This document shows, piece after piece, positions 23,380-32,461 of a DNA stretch of 64,000 bases. Numbering within the stretch: the first letter of the stretch is position 1; every line of letters begins with the position of its first letter. The notes below the pieces were generated by a model. It was not told the origin of the DNA and did no database searches. It saw only the letters and a list, made by a program, of their open reading frames with translations. The position numbers were made by a program, and so were the translations under genes. Origin of the DNA: Azospirillum sp. TSO22-1. Lineage in GTDB: Bacteria; Pseudomonadota; Alphaproteobacteria; Azospirillales; Azospirillaceae. The stretch lies in NCBI RefSeq assembly GCF_003116015.1, contig NZ_LGQZ01000085.1, positions 17,260 to 81,259 on the forward strand, in the 5' to 3' direction.

Positions 23380-23436
23380 GACTCAAAATCTGTTGGCCGC
23401 AAGGTCGTGCTGGTTCGAGTCCGGCCTGGGGCACCA
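23380..23436 (+). other. Island right attachment site (attR), partial tRNA-Leu
   Basis: A 57-base copy of the tRNA-Leu 3' half, from GACTCAAAATCTG to CCA. The variable arm reads GGCC-GCAA-GGTC instead of GCCG-GCAA-CGGC; both keep a four-pair stem and the same loop. The 5' half of the tRNA is absent. Confidence 0.85.
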
Positions 23437-23459
23437 CTCTCCTTCTGCAGCTGCCGCGC

Positions 23460-24476
<1,017 letters not shown>

Positions 24477-24646
24477 GCGGAGTTCTCACCACCTGAGGAG
24501 TCGGGGTTGGCGTCCGCCATCACTTAGGCCCGCCCGCCCGCTTCGCCAACCGGGCGGCGGGGAGCGCTGGGTTGCGTCGGTTGCCCCTTGAAGGGCGCGC
24601 GCGAACCGGACACCTTCTTCATCCTCGACCACCCGAAGAGGTACCC

Positions 24647-25507
24647 ATGGACACCGCGACCGACGGCCGGCCGACCCAACTGGCGGCGAACACGTGCTTC
24701 GGCGGCTGGCACAAGCGGTTCCGCCACCGCTCGGCGGCGCTCGGCTGCGACATGGTGTTCGCCGTCTACCTGCCGCCGCAGGTGGAGGCGGGCAAACGGG
24801 TGCCGGTGCTCTATTGGCTGTCGGGCCTCACCTGCACCGACGAGAACTTCATGCAGAAGGCCGGCGCCATGCGCACGGCCGCCGAACTCGGAATCGCCAT
24901 CGTGGCGCCCGACACCAGCCCGCGCGGCCCCGACGTGCCCGGCGATCCGGACGGCGCATGGGACTTCGGGCTGGGCGCCGGCTTCTACGTCAACGCGACG
25001 CAGGAGCCGTGGGCAACGCACTACCGCATGCACGACTACGTGGTGTGGGAACTGCCGGAGCTGGTCGAGACCATGCTGCCCACCACCGGCCGGCGGGCGA
25101 TCTCCGGCCACTCCATGGGCGGGCACGGCGCGCTGGTCTGCGCGCTGCGCAACCCCGGCCGCTACCGCTCGGTCTCGGCCTTCGCGCCGATCGTCAACCC
25201 GGCGGCCGTGCCCTGGGGCGAGAAGGCCTTCGGCCGCTTCTTCGGGCCGGACCGGTCGCGGTGGCTGGAGTGGGACAGCTGCGCCCTGATCGCCCGCGCG
25301 CAGGAGCGCCTGCCGCTGCTGGTGGACCAGGGCGACGCCGACAGCTTCCTGGACACGCAGCTGAAGCCCGACGCCCTGCGCCAAGCCGCCGAAGCGGCCG
25401 GGCATCCGCTGACGCTGCGGATGCAGCCGGGTTACGACCACAGCTACTTCTTCATCTCCAGCTTCATCGACGACCACCTGCGCCACCACGCGGCGGCGCT
25501 CGGCTGA
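24647..25507 (+). CDS. fghA: S-formylglutathione hydrolase
   Basis: FghA hydrolyses S-formylglutathione to formate and glutathione, the second step of glutathione-dependent formaldehyde removal, in the cytosol. The 286-residue alpha/beta hydrolase has the family block LYWLSGLTCTDENF, APDTSPRG, the nucleophile Ser in ISGHSMGGHG (about residue 153), a later Asp (VDQGDADSF) and the catalytic His in GYDHSYFF. Size and motifs match the E. coli FrmB/YeiG family. The ATG at 24647 has GAAGAGGT upstream. No formaldehyde dehydrogenase is adjacent. Confidence 0.95.
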   Translation: MDTATDGRPTQLAANTCFGGWHKRFRHRSAALGCDMVFAVYLPPQVEAGKRVPVLYWLSGLTCTDENFMQKAGAMRTAAELGIAIVAPDTSPRGPDVPGDPDGAWDFGLGAGFYVNATQEPWATHYRMHDYVVWELPELVETMLPTTGRRAISGHSMGGHGALVCALRNPGRYRSVSAFAPIVNPAAVPWGEKAFGRFFGPDRSRWLEWDSCALIARAQERLPLLVDQGDADSFLDTQLKPDALRQAAEAAGHPLTLRMQPGYDHSYFFISSFIDDHLRHHAAALG

Positions 25508-25795
25508 CGCCGGCGCCATCGGGCGGATCCGACGTCCACCGCCGGGCCGATCGGGCCGCTATTGCGGGGTAGATCGCGACACGCGCCCTACGGTCGGACG
25601 CCCCCCTCTGCTTTGCGGCGCGATGGACTTAGGAACCTCTACTCGGGCAGCCTAGACAGATCGACGCCGCCGTCTGTACCGATGCCGCGCTTTGCCACGG
25701 AAGCGACGGGCGCGCTCTCCCGATGAGCGCTGCTGGCGGCGAAAATCCGCATGGTATGACTTGGGGCATCCCATCACGAACGCTGGAGCCGCCTC

Positions 25796-26035
25796 ATGGT
25801 GAACGCGAGCCTGCGCGGAGTGTCCCTGCCCGAAGCGGAACGGGCCCTCGCCAGCGTCTGGTGCCGCGTCGAGGAATACGGCGTGGACGCGCCGCGGCTG
25901 CGCTTCGGCTTCCGGCGCGACGGCAGCGTCACCATCCGCTTCTCCTTCTCCGATCCGGCGGCCGCCCATCTGGTGCTGAACGGGCTCGGCGCCCGAACGC
26001 CGAGAGCCCCGGCGGCGCGGGGCCACCGGGGCTGA
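25796..26035 (+). CDS. Small protein, 79 aa, unknown
   Basis: A 79-residue frame starting MVNASLRGVSLPEAERALAS. It has alternating strand-helix-strand character (RLRFGFRRDGSVTIRFSFSD) and a helix ending VLNGLGA, and no signal peptide. GGAG lies about 11 bases upstream. The last ten residues are basic and may be read past a natural end. The region before it (25508-25795) shows nothing. Confidence 0.55.
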   Translation: MVNASLRGVSLPEAERALASVWCRVEEYGVDAPRLRFGFRRDGSVTIRFSFSDPAAAHLVLNGLGARTPRAPAARGHRG

Positions 26036-26099
26036 GGGGCGGTGCCCGCGGGACGGCGCTTTTCGCCGCCCCGGCGGATACCAGTCGTCAGCGCCGTCG

Positions 26100-28184
26100 T
26101 CAGTGAGTGTAGACGCTGTCCACGTGCAGCGGATCCACGACCAGCGTGTGCGTGGCGTCCACCGCCGCCAACTCGAACGACGCGGCCGAGGCGGTGGCCG
26201 TGGTCGTCGCCGCCGCGGTCGGGGCGGACTGCGCGACCAGATGGTCGTAGACGTCGAGCTGGGCTGCGGCGGCAGCGGCGGCCGGCGCCGGGAAGTAGGA
26301 CTTGTCGGCGTTCACCACCAGCGTGCCGTCCCACCACATGCCCGACTGGCCGGCAACCACGTCCTGCCCGTCCAGCGCGTACTTGTCGTAGGTCACGATC
26401 GACGCCGTCGGCGCCACCGCCTTGCCGTTGATGGTGATCTGGTTGACGATCAGGTTGCGGTCCTGGCCGTTGATCGTGGCGTCGTTGTCGAACTGCACCT
26501 GCACCTTGTGCGCCTGGTCGGTGGTGACGCTGGAGGCGAAGGTGAAGTCCTTGGCCGTGGCGCCGGCAGTGCCCTCGCCCACCTTCTGGCCGTCGATCAG
26601 CAGGTTGAAGTGGGCGTTGACGCCGTCCGCCGCGGTGCCCTGCGCGTTCACCGTGATGGTCGAATCGGTGGCGGCCGGGACGGCAGCGGCCTTGGCGGCC
26701 GGGAAGTAGCTGGCCGGCAGGTTGGCCACCAGCGTGCCGTTCCACCACATGCCCTGCTGGCCGGCGACCACGTCCCTGCCGTCCAGCGCCCCCTTGTCGT
26801 AGGTGACCATGCTGCTGGTCGGGCCGAACGACTGGCCGTTCACCGTGAACTTGTTGACGTACAGGTCGCGGGAGCCGGAGTCGTTGTCGTACTGCACCTG
26901 CACCTTGTGGCCGACGCCCAGCGTGGCGGTGGTGGTGAAGGCGTAGTCCTTGGCGGTGGAGCTGGTCGTGGCCTCGCCGATCTTCACGCCGTCGACCAGC
27001 ACGTTGAAGTGCGCGTTCGCGCCCTTGGTCGTGGAGCCGTTCGCGTTGATCACGATGCTGGAGGTGGTGGGCGTCGGCGTGGGGGTCGGGGTCGGCGTGG
27101 GGGTCGGGGTGGGAGTCGGCGTGGGAGTCGGCGTGGTGGTGGTCGCGTGGTACTCGTAGGCGCCGATGTCCACCGCACCCTCGCGGGCGGTGCCGCTCAG
27201 GTCGTAGGTCGGCGCGCTGGTCGAGGTGCCCGCGTTGATCGCCGGCGAGCCGGCCGCCAGATGGTAGTCGCCGCCGCCGGTGGCGACGTAGTTCACGAAC
27301 TTCGGATCGGCGCTGATCGTGCCGGTGGCCGTGCCGTTCTTCAGGATCCAGTTGGTGCCGTTGCCGTACACCAGATTGTTGGAATAGGTGTTGTGCGTGC
27401 CGACCTCGCCGTAGGTCTCCAGACCCTTGGTGTTGGCGTACAGGATGTTGTTGGACACCTGCGTGTAGTCGTTCGGCCCGCTGGTCTTGTAGTGGTCGCC
27501 GGCGCCGATCATGATGCCCGCGCCGTTCGCCTCGAAGATCGTGTTGTTGACGATCTTCAGGTTGGTCGCGTCGTGCCAGGTGGTCACGCCGTCGCCGACG
27601 ATCTGGTAGACGAGGTTGCCCTTCACCTCGCCGCTGGTCGCCATGTAGACGCCGTGGATCAGGCTGCTGCTCTGGTTGGCCATCCCGATGTTGTAGACGG
27701 TGTTGTTGAGCATCTTGATGTTCGAGCCACCGTAGTAGCCGTCGCCCATGATGCCGGCGCCGCCCTGGCCGGTGTTGGCGGCGCTCCAGGCGGTGGAGTC
27801 GCGCACGATGTCGTGCACCTTCATGTTCTGCACCACCGAGTTGGAGCCGGTGGTGTAGACGCCGAACAGCCAGCGGGTGCCGGCGGTCTGGCCGGAGCCG
27901 TCGATCTCGAAGCCGTCGATGGTGACGTTGGAGCCGCGGTTGTCCCAGGCCTCGATGCGGCCGTTGCTGGAACCGGGGACGATCTTGGCGCCCCACTTCA
28001 CGTCGGAGACGTAGGTCACGCCGCTCGTCGTCGTCTGGAAGCCGCCCTGGTAGGTGCCGGGCGCGACGTGCACGGTGGAGCCGGACGAGGCGGCCTGCGA
28101 GGCCTTCAGAATGGTGCGGAAGGGCGAAGCCTGGGTGCCGGCGTTGCTGTCGGAACCGGTCGTCGAGACGTAGAAATCAGCCAT
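26100..28184 (-). CDS. Right-handed beta-helix protein with two xylan-binding-type CBM domains
   Basis: A 694-residue protein. Residues 1-345 form a DUF1565-type parallel beta-helix: FYVSTTGSDSNAGTQASPFR, TVHVAPGTYQGGFQT, AWDNRGSNVTIDGFEIDG and repeated coils with Asn/Gly turns. A Thr-Pro run (about 349-371) links it to two tandem copies of a Ca-dependent, CBM60-like module (about 374-500 and 505-633), each ending with MWW(N/D)GTLV and SYFP. A 60-residue Ala/Thr tail closes the protein. There is no Sec signal, so export could be by a type I or other leaderless route. Paralogues lie at 40417 and 58386. Likely a surface-polysaccharide lyase, epimerase or binding protein; catalytic residues were not identified. 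Confidence 0.85.
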   Translation of the reverse strand: MADFYVSTTGSDSNAGTQASPFRTILKASQAASSGSTVHVAPGTYQGGFQTTTSGVTYVSDVKWGAKIVPGSSNGRIEAWDNRGSNVTIDGFEIDGSGQTAGTRWLFGVYTTGSNSVVQNMKVHDIVRDSTAWSAANTGQGGAGIMGDGYYGGSNIKMLNNTVYNIGMANQSSSLIHGVYMATSGEVKGNLVYQIVGDGVTTWHDATNLKIVNNTIFEANGAGIMIGAGDHYKTSGPNDYTQVSNNILYANTKGLETYGEVGTHNTYSNNLVYGNGTNWILKNGTATGTISADPKFVNYVATGGGDYHLAAGSPAINAGTSTSAPTYDLSGTAREGAVDIGAYEYHATTTTPTPTPTPTPTPTPTPTPTPTPTTSSIVINANGSTTKGANAHFNVLVDGVKIGEATTSSTAKDYAFTTTATLGVGHKVQVQYDNDSGSRDLYVNKFTVNGQSFGPTSSMVTYDKGALDGRDVVAGQQGMWWNGTLVANLPASYFPAAKAAAVPAATDSTITVNAQGTAADGVNAHFNLLIDGQKVGEGTAGATAKDFTFASSVTTDQAHKVQVQFDNDATINGQDRNLIVNQITINGKAVAPTASIVTYDKYALDGQDVVAGQSGMWWDGTLVVNADKSYFPAPAAAAAAAQLDVYDHLVAQSAPTAAATTTATASAASFELAAVDATHTLVVDPLHVDSVYTH
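27070..27137 (-). repeat. Hexanucleotide repeat coding for Thr-Pro linker
   Basis: About eleven six-base units of the form GGNGT(C/G) on the plus strand code for consecutive Pro-Thr pairs on the minus strand. The number of units can vary by slippage, which would change linker length without a frameshift. Confidence 0.85.
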
Positions 28185-28636
28185 AGCTCAAGTGTTCCTT
28201 TGCTGAAAGGGGCTCGCGGCGGACGCAAGGCCCCGATCGGGAGCGCAAGGGCATCCCGATGAGAGCGCCCTCTCGGGCGCATCCGGTTGTGGGTATGGAG
28301 GGCGGGTGCCCCGGTCCCGGCTGCTTCGCTCCGGGATCCCCGGCCGGCGCGTCAGGGCTGCGTCAGGGCAGCCGGCCGACGGGCGGCGGGGACAGTATGA
28401 TCAGGCGAGTCCAGATCCGGTGCGCATGGCCGGCATCTCCATGGTGTTGGTCCCACGGGAACCGCGGATCGTTGCTGCGGCTCCGTTCGTGGTACGACCA
28501 TAGTCCGAGGGCATGGGGCGAAAGTCGGACAAATTAGAGAGACATTTTAGGTAACTTGTCGCAATCTCGCCGCGCGTTGCGGCGGCGCCACACTCACCTG
28601 GCCCGAAGGCCTATGACGACGGGCAGGAGGCGGGGG
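28185..28636. other. Gene-free region upstream of the beta-helix gene
   Basis: No gene is supported. It holds the promoter zone of the beta-helix gene (AAAGGAAC is a likely ribosome site just before its ATG) and AT-rich bases at 28500-28565. Near its end (28624-28662) a 14-base unit CAGGAGGCGGGGGT is repeated about 2.7 times and runs into the 3' end of the next gene. Confidence 0.4.
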
Positions 28637-29125
28637 TCAGGAGGCGGGGGTCAGGAGGCGGGAACGCGCGTGCGCGTGTTCGGCGGTACGCGCACGCTCT
28701 AGCTCGATGCGGGTGCGTGCGGCGACACGCATCAGGCGGTCGGTGGCGTCGATCAGCTGGTCGTAGCTGTCCGGCGAGCTTTCCGTAAGAAAGGAATCGA
28801 ACACCGCGAGAAAAGACGCGATCTCGCTGCTGACCCGCCGGCGCAGATCCGGGTCGATGCCGGCCGCGGCGGGCGGTTCGGCGCGGGCCGGCGTCTCGGT
28901 GGGGCGGCCTTCCGGCCGCGGCGCGCGGCCCGGCGGCGGAGCGGCGGGCACCGGCCGATCGTCGTCGGCTGCGGCGGCCGGGCGGTTCACGATGTAGCGG
29001 ATGGCTGGGCCGGTGCAGCCATAGTCACGGGCGATGCTCGCCAGCGACTCCCCACCCGCGTAGCGGGCGCGGATCGCCGGCCATTCCTGGTGGGGGATCT
29101 TCCCCTTTTCCCGTAGATTTGCCAT
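28637..29125 (-). CDS. Putative helix-turn-helix regulator
   Basis: A 162-residue protein. Residues 1-48 form a recombinase-type helix-turn-helix: HQEWPAIRARYAGGESLASI then ARDYGCTGPAIRYIVNRP, very close to the HTH used by resolvases and transposase-like regulators. A long Pro/Ala-rich linker (about 50-95) leads to a helical C-terminal part (RRVSSEIASFLAVFDSFL, LIDATDRLMRVAARTRIEL) suited to dimerisation. It stands at the edge of the polysaccharide locus and could regulate it; that is inference. No recombinase catalytic domain is present. Confidence 0.7.
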   Translation of the reverse strand: MANLREKGKIPHQEWPAIRARYAGGESLASIARDYGCTGPAIRYIVNRPAAAADDDRPVPAAPPPGRAPRPEGRPTETPARAEPPAAAGIDPDLRRRVSSEIASFLAVFDSFLTESSPDSYDQLIDATDRLMRVAARTRIELERARTAEHAHARSRLLTPAS

Positions 29126-29249
29126 GTTCGCGAGCCCAGGGCGGATGCAGCCTTCGCCGGGGCGGCGGCCACCCCGGATCCGTCCGCGCCCTTTTCCTCA
29201 GATAACATGGAACCTCTTATTATTCCACGCTTTCTTGCCCCGCTCCGGC

Positions 29250-29954
29250 TCAGCCGGCGGCGACGGCCTCGTGGAGACCTTCGTAGGTCAGCTGCTGCAC
29301 GGCGCCGGGGCCGAGGTTGAACAGCGCGTCGAGGACGCTCAGGCCGGACACGAATCCGCCCTGGTGCTGCGGGTAAGGGCGCGGCTTGTACGCGCGCACG
29401 CACAGGTCAAGCCCGGCCGCCGCGAACTTCTCCGGGTGCTGGTAGTTCTGCCCACCGGCGCCGGAGACGTAGGTGTCGCCGCCCACCGCCTTGACCAGCT
29501 CGATCAGCCGGTCGTCGCTGGACTGCGACACGCCGAAGGCGCTGGACAGCTCGAACCGGCAGGACAGGCCGAGATAGCCGGCGATCAGCGTCACCGCATT
29601 CATGTTGAACGGTGCGAGCCCCTCGGTCGGAAAACCGTAGATCGCCTCCACCAGTTCCATCACGGGGGCGAAGAACGGCGCCTTGCGGTAGGTGTGGAAC
29701 AGCGTCGCCTGATGCTTGCGGCGCCAGTCCTCGTCGGCGAAGCGGACGTCCTTGATGAGCTGCCGCTCCTCCCGCCGGATCGGCGCCGACAGCCAGGCGC
29801 CGTCGGGCGGGGCGTGGACCCGGCTGCGGTGGACGTAACTGCGCCCCTGCGGCAGTTGCACGTCGTCGAGGAAGATGAAGACGTCCGCGCTGGCCAGCTT
29901 CGCGAAATAGCCGAGCCACGGGATGTAGTTCGGCTGGTGCGCAGCAACTTTCAT
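29250..29954 (-). CDS. WbqC-family protein
   Basis: A 234-residue protein of the WbqC family, found in many O-antigen and exopolysaccharide clusters and thought to modify an amino sugar, though its reaction is not firmly known. The family signature at the start is clear: AAHQPNYIPWLGYFAKLASA, then VFIFLDDVQLPQGRSYVHRS. Further on WLSAPI and SGAGGQNY are conserved. The ATG at 29954 begins this motif. It follows the deacetylase-like gene by 44 bases on the same strand, so both are probably one transcript. Confidence 0.9.
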   Translation of the reverse strand: MKVAAHQPNYIPWLGYFAKLASADVFIFLDDVQLPQGRSYVHRSRVHAPPDGAWLSAPIRREERQLIKDVRFADEDWRRKHQATLFHTYRKAPFFAPVMELVEAIYGFPTEGLAPFNMNAVTLIAGYLGLSCRFELSSAFGVSQSSDDRLIELVKAVGGDTYVSGAGGQNYQHPEKFAAAGLDLCVRAYKPRPYPQHQGGFVSGLSVLDALFNLGPGAVQQLTYEGLHEAVAAG

Positions 29955-29998
29955 GGCTGGACGATGCTCCCCTGTGGATCCCCTGCGGATCGTCGTAA

Positions 29999-30802
29999 TC
30001 AGATGCGGAACCGCCGCTCCTCCCCCCCGAGCAGGGCGGCGAACACCTTGGGAAAGTTCCGGGTCATGTAGCGGCGCAGCTGGTCGGTGCGCCGGTCGCT
30101 GAGGCGTTGCCAGAACTCGGCGACGGACTCCACCTCGCACCACCATTCAGGATGCAGGAGGAGTTGCAGGTGCGGCCGGCCCTCGTCCAGCCACCCCATC
30201 AGGGTGTCGTGGAAGGCGAGGCTGCGGCGCGAGTCCGACAGGTAGGAACCGGCGTCGAAGATGCGGTCGTCGTAGGCGTTGACGAAGGCGCCGTACCGGC
30301 GCCCCAGCACCTCAGGCGAGGGCCGGTGGAAGCTGACGGCGCGATCCATCGGCACGATGCGGCGGGTCACCCAGTCGAAGGTGTCGGCGATCGCCCGCTC
30401 GTCGGCGCCGATCAGCAGCTCGTCGATGTGCAGGCCGACGCAGTGCCCCATGGCGCGCAGGCGGGCGACGATGTCCAGCGTTTCCGGGACGAAGAAGGAA
30501 TAGGTCTCGGCGTTGAGCTGGAAGAAGAAGTTCCCGCGCACGCCGTGCTCGTGCTCGATCTCGCCCAGGCGCAGCGCCATCGGCGTGGAGATGTCGACGT
30601 CGTGCCGAAGGTAGAACACCCGCCCGCCGGCCATCCCGAACGGCTCATCGATGCGGGCGAAGCCATAGCCGCGCTCCAGCGCCCGGGTCAGGATGACGCG
30701 GAAGGTCGGTTCGCCGAACCGCGGCCGCACGCCGGCATCCGCCAGCCCGCCCATCAGTGCCGCGGCGGGCGAAAACGCGTGGCTCTCGTTCATGTCCTTC
30801 AT
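29999..30802 (-). CDS. Polysaccharide-deacetylase-like protein
   Basis: A 267-residue protein of the NodB-like carbohydrate esterase superfamily in its short, atypical form. The first metal motif is FYLRHDVDIS (the RHDVD variant of the usual DDG/DHG), followed by the strand GNFFFQLNAETYSF and the His in VGLHIDE. Late motifs include SFHRPSP and LLHPEWW. This RHDVD type often accompanies WbqC and surface-polysaccharide genes. Substrate is unknown. It has no signal peptide, so it probably acts in the cytosol on a lipid- or nucleotide-linked sugar. Confidence 0.8.
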   Translation of the reverse strand: MKDMNESHAFSPAAALMGGLADAGVRPRFGEPTFRVILTRALERGYGFARIDEPFGMAGGRVFYLRHDVDISTPMALRLGEIEHEHGVRGNFFFQLNAETYSFFVPETLDIVARLRAMGHCVGLHIDELLIGADERAIADTFDWVTRRIVPMDRAVSFHRPSPEVLGRRYGAFVNAYDDRIFDAGSYLSDSRRSLAFHDTLMGWLDEGRPHLQLLLHPEWWCEVESVAEFWQRLSDRRTDQLRRYMTRNFPKVFAALLGGEERRFRI

Positions 30803-31278
30803 CGCACCCCCGTCTTATCGAAAAATGCGGGCCACACGAACGGCGCCAGCGCGTTCGACTGAACCTATTATCCACGGCAGGCTCGGACAAGAAGAGAAAA
30901 AGATGGATATCAAAATGCACGCCCCCACACCATAAGAAAGGCGGGATCAAGCGAAGGCGAGGGAGGCGGCGGGCCCGCAGCCCGGCTCCTCGCCTGGGCA
31001 GGGCCCAAAGACATCGGCTATATCATTGAAAATTATTAGTTATTCTTGGGGAGACGGTCCTGTTGCAGCGTCGACGGGGGCGGAGGAAGGACGCATTACC
31101 AAAGCAGAGTACCACGTCCACCACCTTCCTTCGCGGCGGGAATGTTGAGAAGATCGCCCCAAATTAAGAAAACATAACACCAGCCGCAGCTGGCCGGCGA
31201 GGATCGCCCCTAACGCCGGACCGGCGCGATAGCGCGCGGCTGGTGCCACTGTGGTCTGACGCCAAAGGAGGCCATGAC
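30803..31278. promoter_or_regulatory. Divergent promoter region, 476 bases
   Basis: A gene-free, AT-rich stretch between the deacetylase operon and the GNAT gene. It holds CATAAGA at 30931-30937, a motif repeated in three other intergenic parts of this locus, and AT-rich blocks at 31018-31050 and 31150-31185 (GAAAACATAACACC). Promoters in both directions are expected here. Confidence 0.5.
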
Positions 31279-32391
31279 GTGTCGTTCAGCGTGTCCCTCA
31301 CTCGGCACGCGCCGGGGGCCAAGCCCGGCGCGACGGGTGTGTCGTGCTACCTCAACGAAATCCCCTCCTTCGCCGGCGCCGAGCTGTCGCGGCTGTACGG
31401 CCACATCCATTCTTCGCCGGCGTTCTTCGAGACGTCGCGGCCGACGGACAACGTCAGCACCTATGTCGCCCACGCCGACGGCGAGATCTCCGCCGTTCTC
31501 GTCTTCCGCCTTGCGGACGGCGTGGCGGACGTGCTGAACGAGTTCATCGTCATCGACGCGCAGGAGGTGTGCCGGTTCGCCGACTGCATCTTCGCCACGT
31601 TTCCCGCGACGCGGGCGATCCGCTTCCAGGCCGTGCAGACCGACGCGTCGGCGCTGCCCTACCCGGTCCAGCTCCACAATTCCAAGGAGAACTGGATCAT
31701 CACGCTGCCGGCCAGCGCCGCCGCGTACACGGCGGGCCTGGGCAAGGCGACGCGCGGGAAGATCAAGCGCTGCACCAGGAAGGTCGCCCGCGACCTGCCC
31801 ACCTACGGCTACGAGTTCCGCGAGCGCGAGGCCATCCGCGAGGAGGATGTCCGCGAGCTGATCCGGCTCAACCAGGCGCGCATCGCCTCGAAGGGAAAGC
31901 TGTTCGGCATCGACGAGGCGGAGACCCGGCGCATCCTGCGCATGGCCCGGCGCTGCGGCGTGATGAACCTGACACGCGTGGACGGCCGGCTGTGCGCCGG
32001 CATGATCACCTACCACATCGGCGAGGACTTCCTGACCGAGGTGATCGCGCACGACCCGGCCTACAACGACTACAGCCTCGGCCAGCTCTGCTACCACACC
32101 ACCGTCTGCGAGAGCATCGCGCGCGGCGCCAGGCGCTTCCACCTGGGCGGCGGGCGCGAAGAGTACAAGGCGCGGATGCTCGGCGTGCGGCAGGACGTGG
32201 ACCGGCTGGTCATCCACCGCTCGGCCACGCACATGGCGCTGAACGCGCCGCTGGTGGTCCGCACCGCCGCCGCCGGCCGGGCGCGCCGGGCGAAGGTGTG
32301 GATGCTGACCAACCCGGACAGCCGGATCACGCGCGCCGTCCTCACCACTCTCACCATCCTCGCCGGCCTCCGGCGTCCGCAGGGGCGCTGA
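31279..32391 (+). CDS. GNAT-fold acyltransferase (FemAB/CelD-like)
   Basis: A 370-residue protein whose middle part (about 120-300) has the FemAB/Acetyltransf_6 pattern: KATRGKIKRCTRKVARDL, LIRLNQARIASKGKLFGIDE, GRLCAGMITYHIGEDF and YNDYSLGQLCYH, then HLGGGREEYKARMLG. Such enzymes acylate sugars or peptides at the cytoplasmic face. The GTG at 31279 is preferred, as AAAGGAGG lies eight bases upstream. It heads a plus-strand group with the ATP-grasp gene, 70 bases away. The two together could add an amino acid or acyl group to the polymer. Confidence 0.75.
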   Translation: MSFSVSLTRHAPGAKPGATGVSCYLNEIPSFAGAELSRLYGHIHSSPAFFETSRPTDNVSTYVAHADGEISAVLVFRLADGVADVLNEFIVIDAQEVCRFADCIFATFPATRAIRFQAVQTDASALPYPVQLHNSKENWIITLPASAAAYTAGLGKATRGKIKRCTRKVARDLPTYGYEFREREAIREEDVRELIRLNQARIASKGKLFGIDEAETRRILRMARRCGVMNLTRVDGRLCAGMITYHIGEDFLTEVIAHDPAYNDYSLGQLCYHTTVCESIARGARRFHLGGGREEYKARMLGVRQDVDRLVIHRSATHMALNAPLVVRTAAAGRARRAKVWMLTNPDSRITRAVLTTLTILAGLRRPQGR

Positions 32392-32461
32392 GATCCGCTC
32401 ACGCGCCGGCACCGCCACGAACCGGAGCCAAGAACCGGGGCCACGAACCAGGGGAACCTGC

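Larger units (their letters stand above)
4753..23436. mobile_element. tRNA-Leu genomic island (satellite-like integrative element with defence genes)
   Basis: The element is bounded by the 3' half of tRNA-Leu on the left and its duplicate on the right. It contains a tyrosine integrase, an AlpA-like regulator, an SF3 helicase, a primase zinc protein and an XRE regulator, together with accessory genes, two of them probable defence genes. Flanking genes on both sides are chromosomal. Base composition inside is uneven: the gene at 13522-17526 is clearly AT-richer than the rest. No capsid, terminase or conjugation gene is visible, so it would depend on a helper for transfer. The integrase is in the middle instead of next to an edge, and a second tRNA-like end at 20854-20903 hints at a composite of two elements. 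Confidence 0.85.

Noticed and set aside
27070..27137. Regular short repeats that might suggest a CRISPR or minisatellite
   Set aside because: The six-base units have no spacers and lie in frame in a gene, coding for a Thr-Pro linker.
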